Shown: positions 8,401 to 15,853 of the stretch, piece after piece
Numbering within the stretch: position 1 is the first letter of the stretch
How the letters are laid out: every line of letters starts with the position of its first letter
From: Deltaproteobacteria bacterium
GTDB taxonomy: Bacteria; Desulfobacterota; Syntrophia; Syntrophales; UBA2185
Reading direction: 5' to 3'
Length of the DNA stretch: 16,829 nt
Assembly (NCBI GenBank): GCA_026388495.1
Contig: JAPLJQ010000026.1
Location: 1-16,829, forward strand
Made by a program: the position numbers and the translations under genes
Notes under the pieces: model-generated
Told to the model about the DNA's origin: nothing
The model's input: the letters and a program-made list of their open reading frames with translations, nothing else
Database searches by the model: none

Positions 8401-9611
8401 TCCACCATTTTCTTTGCGCTTTTTACCGTTGTCACATAACCTTTTTCCTCAAGGCGGTTATAGACAAAAGGTTTGAACAATTCCAAAGCCATCTTCTTTG
8501 GCAGACCACACTGATGGAGCCTCAGGTCAGGTCCAACTGTAATGACCGACCGCCCGGAATAATCCACTCTCTTGCCGAGCAGGTTCTGTCGAAATCTTCC
8601 CTGCTTTCCTTTCAGCATATCGGAAAGGGATCTCAGCGGTCTCTTGTTGGAACCGGTAATCGCCCTTCCTCTCCTGCCATTGTCAAAAAGGACGTCCACC
8701 GCCTCCTGCAGCATCCGTTTTTCATTTCGAATAATGATCTCCGGGGCGTTCAACTCCTGTAAGCGCTTCAAGCGGTTATTCCTGTTAATAACCCGCCTGT
8801 AGAGATCATTGAGATCAGAGGTGGCAAAACGACCGCCGTCCAGAGGAACCAGGGGCCGCAGATCGGGAGGAATCACCGGCAGAACCGTGAGGACCATCCA
8901 CTCCGGTTTGTTCGTTTTTGATTTCATCAAGGCCTCAATGACCTTTAACCTCTTGACAAGTTTTTTTCTCTTCGTATCAGAATTTGTTCCTCTAAGTTCC
9001 CCGCGAAGTTCCTCGTCCAGCTTGACCAGATCAATCTCTTCCAGAAGCTTCCGGACAGCCTCGGCGCCAATTCCCGCCTCAAAAGCATCTTCACCGTACT
9101 GATCTTTTAAATCGCTGAATTCTTCCTCAGACAAAAGATCTTTCTGTTTCAGAGGGGTGTTTTTCGGATCCAGCACAATCCACGATTCAAAATAAAGGAC
9201 CTTTTCCATTTCCTTGAGGGTCAGATCAAGGACATGCCCAATACGGCTCGGGAGACTCTTGAGAAACCATATGTGAGCAACGGGTGTTGCCAGTGTAATA
9301 TGACCTATTCTTTCCCGGCGGACTCTCGATTGAATGACCTCAACACCACATTTCTCGCAGACGACCCCCCTGTATTTCATCCGTTTATAACGACCGCAGA
9401 GACATTCATAATCCTTGACGGGGCCGAAAATTTTTGCGCAAAAAAGTCCGTCCCTCTCAGGCTTGAACGTTCTGTAATTGATCGTTTCCGGCTTTTTGAC
9501 CTCACCATGGGACCACGAAAGTATTCTTTCCGGCGATGCGATTGACATCTTGATTGCATTAAACCGGATTGGATCTTTCGGTTTTTCAAAATAACTGAAA
9601 ACGTCTTCCAC
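5457..9611 (-). CDS. rpoC: DNA-directed RNA polymerase subunit beta'
   Basis: This is the largest core polymerase subunit and contributes the catalytic magnesium site. The 1384-aa protein has a first zinc site (Cys70, 72, 85, 88), the absolutely conserved NADFDGDQMAVH with Asp462, 464 and 466, and bridge-helix residues THGARKGLADTALKTA near 765-780. A second zinc site uses Cys803, 877, 884 and 887, and the trigger loop begins GEPGTQLTMRTFHIGG at about 913-928. A long block of beta-rich sequence then separates the two trigger-loop halves, resembling the SI3 insertion of E. coli, before TKDITGGLPRVAELFEAR. The start is GTG at 9611, with GGGGAG 9 bases upstream, 58 bases after rpoB. The end has two different stop codons in tandem (TGA TAG). 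The protein looks complete and functional. Confidence 0.98.
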   Translation of the reverse strand: MEDVFSYFEKPKDPIRFNAIKMSIASPERILSWSHGEVKKPETINYRTFKPERDGLFCAKIFGPVKDYECLCGRYKRMKYRGVVCEKCGVEVIQSRVRRERIGHITLATPVAHIWFLKSLPSRIGHVLDLTLKEMEKVLYFESWIVLDPKNTPLKQKDLLSEEEFSDLKDQYGEDAFEAGIGAEAVRKLLEEIDLVKLDEELRGELRGTNSDTKRKKLVKRLKVIEALMKSKTNKPEWMVLTVLPVIPPDLRPLVPLDGGRFATSDLNDLYRRVINRNNRLKRLQELNAPEIIIRNEKRMLQEAVDVLFDNGRRGRAITGSNKRPLRSLSDMLKGKQGRFRQNLLGKRVDYSGRSVITVGPDLRLHQCGLPKKMALELFKPFVYNRLEEKGYVTTVKSAKKMVERETAEVWDALDEVVREYPIMLNRAPTLHRLGIQAFEPVLIEGKAIQLHPLVCTAFNADFDGDQMAVHVPLSVEAQTEARVLMMSTNNILSPANGKPIINPSQDIVLGIYYMTRAKNRVKGEGMVFSDPGEVQSALDADAVDLHAKVKVRINGEMKETTVGRVVLYGNLPEEIPFDAVNKVMNKKELANLVDHSYRTCGDKTTVLLADRLKDLGFKYATISGMSIAIHDMVIPANKKDIVSMADKDVLKIQKQYMDGLITDGERYNKVIDIWAQATEKVAAEMLSGIGSEETENRVGEKRKIESFNPIFMMADSGARGSAVQIRQLAGMRGLMAKPSGEIIETPITANFREGLTVLQYFISTHGARKGLADTALKTANSGYLTRRLVDVAQDCIISENDCGTIDGIYVSALMEGGEIIETAGERVLGRVALEDIKEPFSGEILVHANEGIDEALADKIDQAGIEMVNIRSVLTCKSKHGVCTMCYGRDLAHGHLVNIGEAVGIIAAQSIGEPGTQLTMRTFHIGGTAKFDEHSTLEARHDGTIKYMNLNTVKTKGQDLVVMNRNGEVHVLDEQARSRGKYPVPYGAHLKMSDGTVVKKGDLLAEWDPFSIPILAEVDGNVKYGDIIEGKTMQEQVDEVTGLSRKVIVEFKGANFRTRVSIKNSKGKTARVPGTNAVARYLLPVGANIGVSEGDKVSAGDIVAKIPRETTKTKDITGGLPRVAELFEARKPKEFAVISEIDGTVSYGKDAKGKRKVVITPEVGEEKEYLIPKGKYVSVQEGDRVQAGEALMDGVHNPHDLLTIKGEKALARYLVDEVQEVYRLQGVKINDKHMEVIVRQMLRRVKVKDPGDTVFIADEQVERYRFQEENEKVAARGGRPAIGEPILLGITKASLSTQSFISAASFQETTRVLTEASLAGKVDYLRGLKENVIMGRLIPAGTGLPVYRKLGLRTVEDDKALEIEDDEGNEKISEKTLDIQPTN

Positions 9612-9669
9612 TGATTTTATCTCCCCATTTTTAAAGATTCAAAACACCGTTCATGGATTAAGGGGTTCA

Positions 9670-12600
9670 CTATTCCTCAATAAGCTCCACATCCAGACAG
9701 AGGCTCTGCAATTCCTTGACAAGCACGTTGAAAGACTCGGGGAGCCCTGGTTCCAGGGTGTGTTCTCCCTTTACAATGGCCTCATACATTCTGGTACGAC
9801 CTGCCACATCATCCGATTTAACAGTCAGAAACTCCTGGAGCGAGTAAGCAGCGCCATAAGCCTCCATAGCCCAGACTTCCATTTCACCAAGCCTCTGGCC
9901 CCCAAATTGCGCTTTTCCACCGAGAGGTTGCTGCGTTACAAGAGAGTAAGGACCGATGGATCTTGCATGAATCTTATCATCAACCAGATGGTGGAGTTTT
10001 AACATATATATCATGCCGACAGTAATCTCCTGATCAAATGGCTCACCCGTTCTCCCGTCAAAGAGAAGCGTCTGTCCCGTTTCCGGAAGTTCGGCCATGG
10101 CGAGCATCTTTCTGACTTCACTTTCGTCAGCACCATCAAAAACAGGCGTCGCTACCAGGATTCCCCTCTTCACTTTACGGACAAATGATTTTATCTCTTC
10201 ATCGGAGGCGTCATCCACAAAATGGTCAAACTCAGGAGAAGCGTAAACACTTTTCAATTCTTTCCTCAATTGATCAACCTGGAAATTTTTTTCCAGCAGG
10301 ACGTTAATCTTTTCCCCCAGCCCCCTGGCTGCCCAACCGAGATGGGTTTCAAGAACCTGTCCGACATTCATACGCGATGGCACCCCAAGGGGATTCAAGA
10401 TAATGTCCACAGGCGTCCCGTCCCGGAAATAAGGCATATCCTCCTCGGGCAGTATTCTGGATAAAACACCCTTGTTTCCATGGCGGCCCGCCATTTTATC
10501 GCCAACGGACAATTTCCTTTTAATGGCAATATAGACTTTGACCATTTTGATCACACCGGGCGGAAGCTCATCCCCGGCTTTCATCTTTTCTATTTTTTCT
10601 TCAAAAAAAGTCTCTATAAGGGCCTTTTTCCGCTCGAAGTTTGCCAGCAGACTGCCAATTTTCTCTTCTGTGGCATCCTCTCCGACAAGGGATATTTCCT
10701 TCCATAAACCAAATGGCATCTTGTCCAGGACATCCTTATCGATCGTTCCTCCCTTTTTCAATAGGATCTTTTTCTTTGTGGGATCGACCAGTTTCGTAGC
10801 CGATGTTTTTCCAATGAGCATCCCCGATATGTTATTTTTTAAATTGTCTGTAATAATTCTTATTTCATCATCCCTATCCTTACACAGAAGCCGAACCGTT
10901 TCGTCCTCTATGAATTGCGACCGGTGATCCCTTTCAGTCCCCTTTCTCGAAAAAATCTTGGCGTCGATCACAGTTCCTTCCACACCCGGGGGAATGCGAA
11001 GAGATGTATCCCTTACATCACTTGCCTTCTCACCAAATATGGCCCGGAGCAATTTTTCCTCGGGTGATAACTGGGTTTCTCCTTTCGGCGTAATTTTTCC
11101 GACGAGAATGTCACCGGACTTTACAAATACACCCATCCTGACAATTCCGCTCTCATCAAGGTTTCTGAGGGCCTCCTCACCCACATTGGGGATGTCCCTT
11201 GTTATCTCTTCCTGACCAAGTTTCGTGTCCCTGGCCATGGTCTCGAATTCCTCGATGTGGATGGAGGTGTAAATGTCGTCCTTTATCACCCTTTCGCTGA
11301 CCAGGATGGAGTCTTCATAATTGTATCCTCCCCAGGACATGAAGGCAACCATCACATTTCTTCCAAGGGCCAGTTCGCCATTATCGGTGGCAGGCCCATC
11401 GGCAACAATGTCGCCCTGATTGACCCGATCTCCTCTATCGACGATGGGCTTCTGGTTAAAACAGGTATCCTGGTTTGAACGCTGATATTTGGCCAGATTA
11501 TAGATATCCACGCCCGTATCAAAGCCATCTTTCCCGTCACTGTCACATTTTATGACGATCCGTGAAGCGTCGACATGTTCGACAATGCCGGAGCGTTTAG
11601 CCACAACAACGGCGCCGGAATCCTTTGCAACAACAGATTCCATTCCCGTACCCACAAGGGGAACTTCAGGTTTTAACAGAGGAACGGCCTGTCGCTGCAT
11701 ATTTGAACCCATGAGCGCACGGTTTGCGTCATCATGCTCCAAAAATGGAATAGAGGCTGCTGCAACACTGACAAGCTGATTGGGTGAAACATCCATCAGA
11801 TTGACTTCTGCCGGGGCAACGGTGTGAAAATCACTTCCCTTCCTGGCAGAAATGAGCTCACCGACGAATTTTCCGTCTTTATCAACGGGAATGTCTGCCG
11901 GAGCAACGATATACTTCTCTTCTTCGATCGCCGTCAGATACCGGACTTCATCAAGGACCCTCCCGTTTTCAACCACCCGGTAAGGCGTTTCTATAAAACC
12001 GAAGGCATTTACTCTTGCATAGGTACTCAGAGAAACAATGAGGCCGATATTCGGACCTTCCGGCGTTTCAACTGGACAGATGCGCCCATAATGGGTGGGA
12101 TGAACGTCCCGTACCTCAAATCCTGCTCTTTCCCGGGTCAATCCCCCGGGACCGAGTGCTGAAAGCCTCCTCTTGTGCGTAATTTCAGAAAGGGGATTTG
12201 TTTGATCCATGAACTGCGACAACTGACTGCTTCCAAGAAACTCATTCACGACGGCTGTAACAGGTTTTGCATTAATGAGTTCATGAGGCATCATCGTTTC
12301 AATATCCTGGAGACTCATCCGTTCCTTAATCGCCCTCTCTATACGCACCAAACCTATACGGTATTGATTTTCTATCAGTTCTCCCACAGACCTGACGCGC
12401 CTGTTACCCAGATGATCTATATCATCCACGCTGCAGTCACCGACGCCGTTTTTAAGGTCAATCAGGTATTTTACCGCCGCCAGGATATCATCATTTCGCA
12501 AAACCGTCACATTTGTCGGCACATCCAGACGAAGCTTGTAATTCATCTTCGCCCTTCCCACATCCGACAGGTCGTAACTTGCCGGATCAAAAAAGAGACT

Positions 12601-13761
12601 GTTGAAAAACTTTTGCGCCGTTTCCGGAGTTGGCGGGTTACTCGGACGCAATCTTCTGTATATCTCTATGATCGCTTCCTCTGCACCTTCTATTCTGTCA
12701 ACGAGAAGAGTATCTCTGATGGAAGCATTCATCCTTTCTTCATCGATATAAATGAACCGAAGCTCCTGAATCCCTTTTTCACGGACCCGCTCCAATCCCT
12801 CCAGTGGCAATTGTTCATTACATCTCAAAAGAATTTCACCGGTTGTCGGATCTAAAACGTCTGAGGCAAGAATCTTTCCAACCATATCAGATTCACTGAC
12901 CTGTATACGATCTATGCCCAATTCGGTCATCTTCTTCAAAAGGACCTTGTTGATCTTTCTCGCCTTTTTGACGATGACGTCACCTGTACCGGGATCTTTA
13001 ATATCTTCAGGCGCCTTCTCGCCGATGAGGGATTCGTCAACGACCATGTATGATCTTTTATCATCCAGGCATACCTTCTCAATATTATAAAAATAATTGA
13101 GAAGGCATTCGTTTGAATTTCCCATTGCTTTCAGAAGGATGGTCACAGGCATCTTCCGTCGCCTGTCAATTCTGACATAAAGAAGGTCTTTGGAATCGAA
13201 TTCAAAATCGAGCCAGGACCCCCTGATCGGTATAATCCTCGAAGAATAGATCAGTTTCCCGCTGGCAAGCGTTTTTCCCTTGTCATGGTCAAAAAAGATT
13301 CCCGGAGATCTGTGAAGCTGGCTGACAATGACCCTTTCCGTACCGTTCATGATAAAGGTGCCATTTCTTTCCGTCATCAGGGGAATTTCACCAAAATAAA
13401 TCTCCTGTTCCTTGATATCCCGGATTGCTTTGTGTTCAGATCCCCGATCTGTTTCAAAGACTACAAGTCTCACCACGATTTTCAGCGGAGCAGCATAAGT
13501 CATGCCCTTCTGGATACATTCCTTCACGTCATATCTGGCTTCCCCGATTTTATAACTGACAAACTCAAGGGAACATTTCCCGCTGAAGTCGGAAATGGGA
13601 AAAACGCTTTTGAATGCACCCTGAAGTCCAAAATTACCCCTTTTATCGGGCTCAACATCCATCTGCAGAAATTTCTCATAGGACTTCATCTGGATATCAA
13701 TGAGATTCGGTATATCCAAAATCTTTTTGATACGTCCAAAATTTTTCCTGAATTCACCCAT
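9670..13761 (-). CDS. rpoB: DNA-directed RNA polymerase subunit beta
   Basis: The beta subunit forms one pincer of RNA polymerase and is the target of rifampicin. With the ATG at 13761 the protein has 1363 aa. The rifampicin region GSSQLSQFMDQTNPLSE begins near residue 510, and Asp519, His529 and Ser534 (E. coli 516, 526, 531) all have the sensitive residue. RPGISEVT-like changes are not seen; GRICPVETPEGPNIGL follows intact. The active-site lysines lie in AIKRKLSVGDKMAGRHGNKG (about 1081 and 1089). Sequence corresponding to the E. coli SI2 insertion precedes them. Two in-frame ATGs (13767 and 13761) compete: AAGGA is 5 bases before the second but touches the first, so I prefer the second. 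The C-terminal switch region that meets beta' is present. The gene ends with tandem stops TAG TGA. Confidence 0.97.
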   Translation of the reverse strand: MGEFRKNFGRIKKILDIPNLIDIQMKSYEKFLQMDVEPDKRGNFGLQGAFKSVFPISDFSGKCSLEFVSYKIGEARYDVKECIQKGMTYAAPLKIVVRLVVFETDRGSEHKAIRDIKEQEIYFGEIPLMTERNGTFIMNGTERVIVSQLHRSPGIFFDHDKGKTLASGKLIYSSRIIPIRGSWLDFEFDSKDLLYVRIDRRRKMPVTILLKAMGNSNECLLNYFYNIEKVCLDDKRSYMVVDESLIGEKAPEDIKDPGTGDVIVKKARKINKVLLKKMTELGIDRIQVSESDMVGKILASDVLDPTTGEILLRCNEQLPLEGLERVREKGIQELRFIYIDEERMNASIRDTLLVDRIEGAEEAIIEIYRRLRPSNPPTPETAQKFFNSLFFDPASYDLSDVGRAKMNYKLRLDVPTNVTVLRNDDILAAVKYLIDLKNGVGDCSVDDIDHLGNRRVRSVGELIENQYRIGLVRIERAIKERMSLQDIETMMPHELINAKPVTAVVNEFLGSSQLSQFMDQTNPLSEITHKRRLSALGPGGLTRERAGFEVRDVHPTHYGRICPVETPEGPNIGLIVSLSTYARVNAFGFIETPYRVVENGRVLDEVRYLTAIEEEKYIVAPADIPVDKDGKFVGELISARKGSDFHTVAPAEVNLMDVSPNQLVSVAAASIPFLEHDDANRALMGSNMQRQAVPLLKPEVPLVGTGMESVVAKDSGAVVVAKRSGIVEHVDASRIVIKCDSDGKDGFDTGVDIYNLAKYQRSNQDTCFNQKPIVDRGDRVNQGDIVADGPATDNGELALGRNVMVAFMSWGGYNYEDSILVSERVIKDDIYTSIHIEEFETMARDTKLGQEEITRDIPNVGEEALRNLDESGIVRMGVFVKSGDILVGKITPKGETQLSPEEKLLRAIFGEKASDVRDTSLRIPPGVEGTVIDAKIFSRKGTERDHRSQFIEDETVRLLCKDRDDEIRIITDNLKNNISGMLIGKTSATKLVDPTKKKILLKKGGTIDKDVLDKMPFGLWKEISLVGEDATEEKIGSLLANFERKKALIETFFEEKIEKMKAGDELPPGVIKMVKVYIAIKRKLSVGDKMAGRHGNKGVLSRILPEEDMPYFRDGTPVDIILNPLGVPSRMNVGQVLETHLGWAARGLGEKINVLLEKNFQVDQLRKELKSVYASPEFDHFVDDASDEEIKSFVRKVKRGILVATPVFDGADESEVRKMLAMAELPETGQTLLFDGRTGEPFDQEITVGMIYMLKLHHLVDDKIHARSIGPYSLVTQQPLGGKAQFGGQRLGEMEVWAMEAYGAAYSLQEFLTVKSDDVAGRTRMYEAIVKGEHTLEPGLPESFNVLVKELQSLCLDVELIEE

Positions 13762-13786
13762 GGGCATCCTTTTAAGTTACAATTAA

Positions 13787-13806
13787 ATATCTACAATATA
13801 AGATAT
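13787..13806 (-). repeat. AT-rich inverted repeat in the rplL-rpoB gap
   Basis: ATATCT and AGATAT flank an 8-base spacer. One G-U pair could extend the stem to 7. The stem is almost all A-U pairs and therefore weak. In E. coli the same gap holds an attenuator and an RNase III site; this shorter gap (about 80 bases) shows nothing as strong. A role in adjusting rpoB output relative to rplL is only a suggestion from position. Confidence 0.3.
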
Positions 13807-13841
13807 CATGGATTGGCAAGTGTTAGATTTCAAACAGCAAG

Positions 13842-14228
13842 CTACTTAATCTCCACGGTTCCGCCAACCTCTTCAACCTTCTTTTTGATATCCGCTGCCT
13901 CATCTTTCGATACACCTTCTTTAATGGGCTTCGGCACACCGTCCACCAGGTCTTTGGCTTCTTTAAGTCCCAAACCGGTGATGGCCCTGACGACTTTGAT
14001 AACCTGTATTTTCTGCTCACCGAATCCAGCGAGTATCGCATCGAATTCCGTCTTTTCCTCGGCCTGGGAAGCTTGATCAGACCCTGCTGCAACCTGAGCT
14101 ACCGCCATGGGCACAGCCGCAGACACGCCAAACCTTTCTTCCAATTCCTTTACGAGCTCAGAAAGCTCCAGCACCGTCATTTCTTCAATAAATTTTATAA
14201 CGTCTTCTTTGGTAGTTTGATGGGACAT
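13842..14228 (-). CDS. rplL: 50S ribosomal protein L7/L12
   Basis: L7/L12 forms the mobile stalk dimers that recruit and activate the translational GTPases, including EF-G and EF-Tu encoded in this window. The 128-aa protein has an N-terminal dimerisation segment (about 1-35, VIKFIEEMTVLELSELVKELEERFGV) with the L10-binding surface. A hinge follows at about 36-58, then a C-terminal globular domain starting KTEFDAIL. That domain contains KIQVIKVVRAITGLGLKEAKDLVD, the helix face that contacts factors. The hinge is richer in Ser, Asp and Gln than the usual Ala/Pro tract and makes the protein about seven residues longer than in E. coli. The ATG at 14228 has AAGGA 8 bases upstream. It follows rplJ after 34 bases. 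Confidence 0.97.
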   Translation of the reverse strand: MSHQTTKEDVIKFIEEMTVLELSELVKELEERFGVSAAVPMAVAQVAAGSDQASQAEEKTEFDAILAGFGEQKIQVIKVVRAITGLGLKEAKDLVDGVPKPIKEGVSKDEAADIKKKVEEVGGTVEIK

Positions 14229-14262
14229 ATCTTTAATCCTTTCCTGTATATGTATTTGTATA

Positions 14263-14787
14263 TTAGTTTCCTGATTCTTTCTTTACTCGATAAGCGTCGA
14301 GACACTGAACAAGGCTCCTCGGAACTCCAGAAAGCACATTAACCAGGGCCGTCTGGACCCCCTGCATTACAGAGAGAAGTTTACCAAGAAGAACGTCTCT
14401 TCCCGGTAGCTCTGCCAGGGCACTGATCTGCTCTTTGGTCAAGAACTTGCCGTCGAGCATGCCGGCTTTGATTTCCAGTTCAGCGTTTCTTTTTGCAAAC
14501 TCCACAAGCACTTTCGTGGACTCAATGACATCGCCCTTATTTAAGGCAATGGCCAACGGTCCTTTGAAATGGCCTTCCAGAGCTGAAAAATCGGTATCCC
14601 GGGAAGCGATTCTCAGAAGTGTGTTTTTTACGACCCGCACCTCGGTACCAGATTTACGCAGTACATTTCTCAACGCCGTCATTTTTTCAACGTTCATCCC
14701 GATGTAACCGGCGAGAACGGTTAGCTGGGTTTCCCTGAGTTTCTCATGAAGCTCAGCAGCCATCTGCTCCTTTTTCTTTCGATCCAA
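14263..14787 (-). CDS. rplJ: 50S ribosomal protein L10
   Basis: L10 anchors L7/L12 dimers to 23S rRNA at the stalk base and, as the L10-L12 complex, commonly represses its own mRNA through the leader. I chose the TTG at 14787 (174 aa, reading MDRKKKEQMAAELHEKL). A full AAAGGAGG lies 7 bases before it, and the family begins with this kind of helix. The frame extends to a GTG at 14808, but that codon lies upstream of the ribosome binding site and would add an atypical seven residues. The rRNA-binding domain (VRVVKNTLLRIA, GHFKGPLAIAL) is followed by ISALAELPGRDVLLGKLL. The last part (SGVPRSLVQCLDAYRVKK) is the start of the L12-binding helix and is short. A 250-base leader separates it from rplA. 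Confidence 0.95.
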   Translation of the reverse strand: MDRKKKEQMAAELHEKLRETQLTVLAGYIGMNVEKMTALRNVLRKSGTEVRVVKNTLLRIASRDTDFSALEGHFKGPLAIALNKGDVIESTKVLVEFAKRNAELEIKAGMLDGKFLTKEQISALAELPGRDVLLGKLLSVMQGVQTALVNVLSGVPRSLVQCLDAYRVKKESGN

Positions 14788-14794
14788 TCTCCAA

Positions 14795-14802
14795 CCTCCT
14801 TT
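14795..14802 (-). promoter_or_regulatory. Full-length Shine-Dalgarno sequence of rplJ
   Basis: AAAGGAGG on the minus strand matches the 16S rRNA tail over eight bases. It lies 7 bases before the TTG at 14787, which fixes the rplJ start there. It may offset the weaker TTG codon. Confidence 0.8.
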
Positions 14803-14911
14803 CGTCACCAGATTTTCAATATGATGATCATCTTGAAGCTAAAAAAATTCAGAAAGTCGGAGAACAGAGCATCATACAGGAAAAATTGAACAAACATGAT
14901 ATATGGCCTCA

Positions 14912-14991
14912 TCTGAAGGGCTTCAGAATACCCCTTCCGTCTCGGCAGGCCGATTCAGATCGTTTAAACTCCTGTACCTGCTGTCTCAGAC
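14912..14991 (-). ncRNA. Ribosomal protein L10 leader (cis-regulatory mRNA element)
   Basis: The transcript upstream of rplJ folds as expected for the L10 leader family. An outer stem pairs GTCT (14991-14988) with AGAC (14942-14939). An asymmetric internal loop follows, GAGACA against CG, with the purine-rich look of a kink-turn. A second stem pairs GCAGG (14981-14977) with CCTGC (14949-14945), and an inner hairpin CGAT-CTGA-ATCG (14962-14951) sits in its loop. The GACAGCAGG...CCTGCCGAGAC signature and the position before rplJ-rplL match the known element, at which the L10-L12 complex binds and limits translation. The 3' part (14937-14912) adds a hairpin with two alternative forms. I recognise this from structure and location; a covariance-model score was not available. 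Confidence 0.75.
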
Positions 14992-15037
14992 TTTTGTAAC
15001 GCAATCGAACCTTAATACAGATTTATCCGATCCACCC

Positions 15038-15736
15038 TTAAATATTTCTAACATCGAGGGGATCTACTTTGATTCCGGGTCCCAAGGTGGTGGAGATAGA
15101 TATGCTCTTGAGATAAATCCCCTTACTGGATGCTGGCTTCAGTTTTATAATCGCTTCGATAACGGCGGTGATATTTTCCACCAACTTATCCGTTCCAAAC
15201 GAAACCTTACCCACAGGACTGTGGACAATTCCCGCCTTTTCAACTCTGAATTCAACCTTTCCAGCCTTTAATTCATTGACAGCTTTTCCAACATCAAAAG
15301 TAACCGTACCCACTTTTGGATTTGGCATCAATCCCCGGGGACCTAAAATCTTCCCAAGTTTTCCAACGCTGCCCATCATGTCAGGTGTGGCAATGGCTCT
15401 ATCAAATTCAAGCCAGCCGCTTTTGATTTTTTCAATGATGTCATCCGAACCAACCACATCAGCACCTGCGTCAAGAGCTTCCTTTTCTTTCTCTCCCTTG
15501 GCAAACACCAATACCTTGACCGATTTACCCAATCCATTAGGCAGGACAACGCTCCCTCTCACCATCTGATCGGCATGCTGGGGATTTACTCCCAGACGAA
15601 TAGCGGCATCAACCGTTTCATCGAACTTGGCCCTCGCCGTGCTGATGACCATATCCACCGCTTCTCTCAAGGCATACCGCTTCCCCGATTCGATCTTTTG
15701 TTTTGCTTCAGTGAAACTTTTTCCTCTTTCAGACAT
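15038..15736 (-). CDS. rplA: 50S ribosomal protein L1
   Basis: L1 forms the mobile stalk next to the E site that assists release of deacylated tRNA, and it is a classic translational repressor of the rplK-rplA mRNA. The 232-aa protein opens MSERGKSFTEAKQKIE and has the rRNA-binding domain motif GPRGLMPNPKVGT at about 132-144, with FRVEKAGIVHSPVGK further on. The length is within two residues of E. coli L1. The ATG at 15736 has GAGG 7 bases upstream. It follows rplK after a gap of about 117 bases that may contain its own mRNA binding site. The 250-base gap after its stop belongs to the rplJ leader. Confidence 0.97.
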   Translation of the reverse strand: MSERGKSFTEAKQKIESGKRYALREAVDMVISTARAKFDETVDAAIRLGVNPQHADQMVRGSVVLPNGLGKSVKVLVFAKGEKEKEALDAGADVVGSDDIIEKIKSGWLEFDRAIATPDMMGSVGKLGKILGPRGLMPNPKVGTVTFDVGKAVNELKAGKVEFRVEKAGIVHSPVGKVSFGTDKLVENITAVIEAIIKLKPASSKGIYLKSISISTTLGPGIKVDPLDVRNI

Positions 15737-15799
15737 ACTAAAACCTCAAATTAACGCACTTCCTTTAAAGCTTTGCTGCGACTAAGATTTTGTCAAAAC

Positions 15800-15846
15800 C
15801 GCATCTTCAGCCCCTCTGCAGGAAAGGATGGTATGGAAGCGCTTCC
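15800..15846 (-). promoter_or_regulatory. Candidate L1-binding structure in the rplK-rplA gap
   Basis: The minus-strand RNA can form a compound stem. CGC-TTC (15841-15836) pairs with GAA (15808-15806) and GCG (15802-15800) around a GAT bulge. After an asymmetric internal loop, CCTTTC (15827-15822) pairs with GAGGGG (15816-15811) across a CTGCA loop, with two G-U pairs. Two helices split by an asymmetric loop is the general shape of L1 mRNA sites. A perfect 12-base palindrome, GGAAGCGCTTCC (15835-15846), overlaps one side and could compete. The assignment rests on position and shape, not on a confirmed consensus. Confidence 0.3.
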
Positions 15847-15853
15847 CGTTAGT

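Noticed and set aside
12175..12855. Plus-strand open frame of 226 codons inside rpoB
   Set aside because: It is antisense to a strongly conserved coding region, with no ribosome binding site or recognisable domain.
13802..13832. Possible rpoB promoter on the minus strand: TTGAAA, 17 bases, CATGAT
   Set aside because: The -35 and spacing are fair, but the -10 matches at only four of six positions and nothing else supports it.
13285..14076. Plus-strand open frame of 263 codons across the rplL-rpoB junction
   Set aside because: It lies wholly opposite rplL, the gap and the start of rpoB; the protein resembles no family I know and is best explained as the shadow of conserved genes.
14841..14860. 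Seven-T run on the minus strand upstream of rplJ as an intrinsic terminator
   Set aside because: No stable GC-rich hairpin precedes the run.
15774..15796. Perfect TTGACA on the minus strand in the rplK-rplA gap as a -35 box
   Set aside because: No acceptable -10 hexamer lies 16-18 bases downstream; the sequence there is AAGCTT-like.
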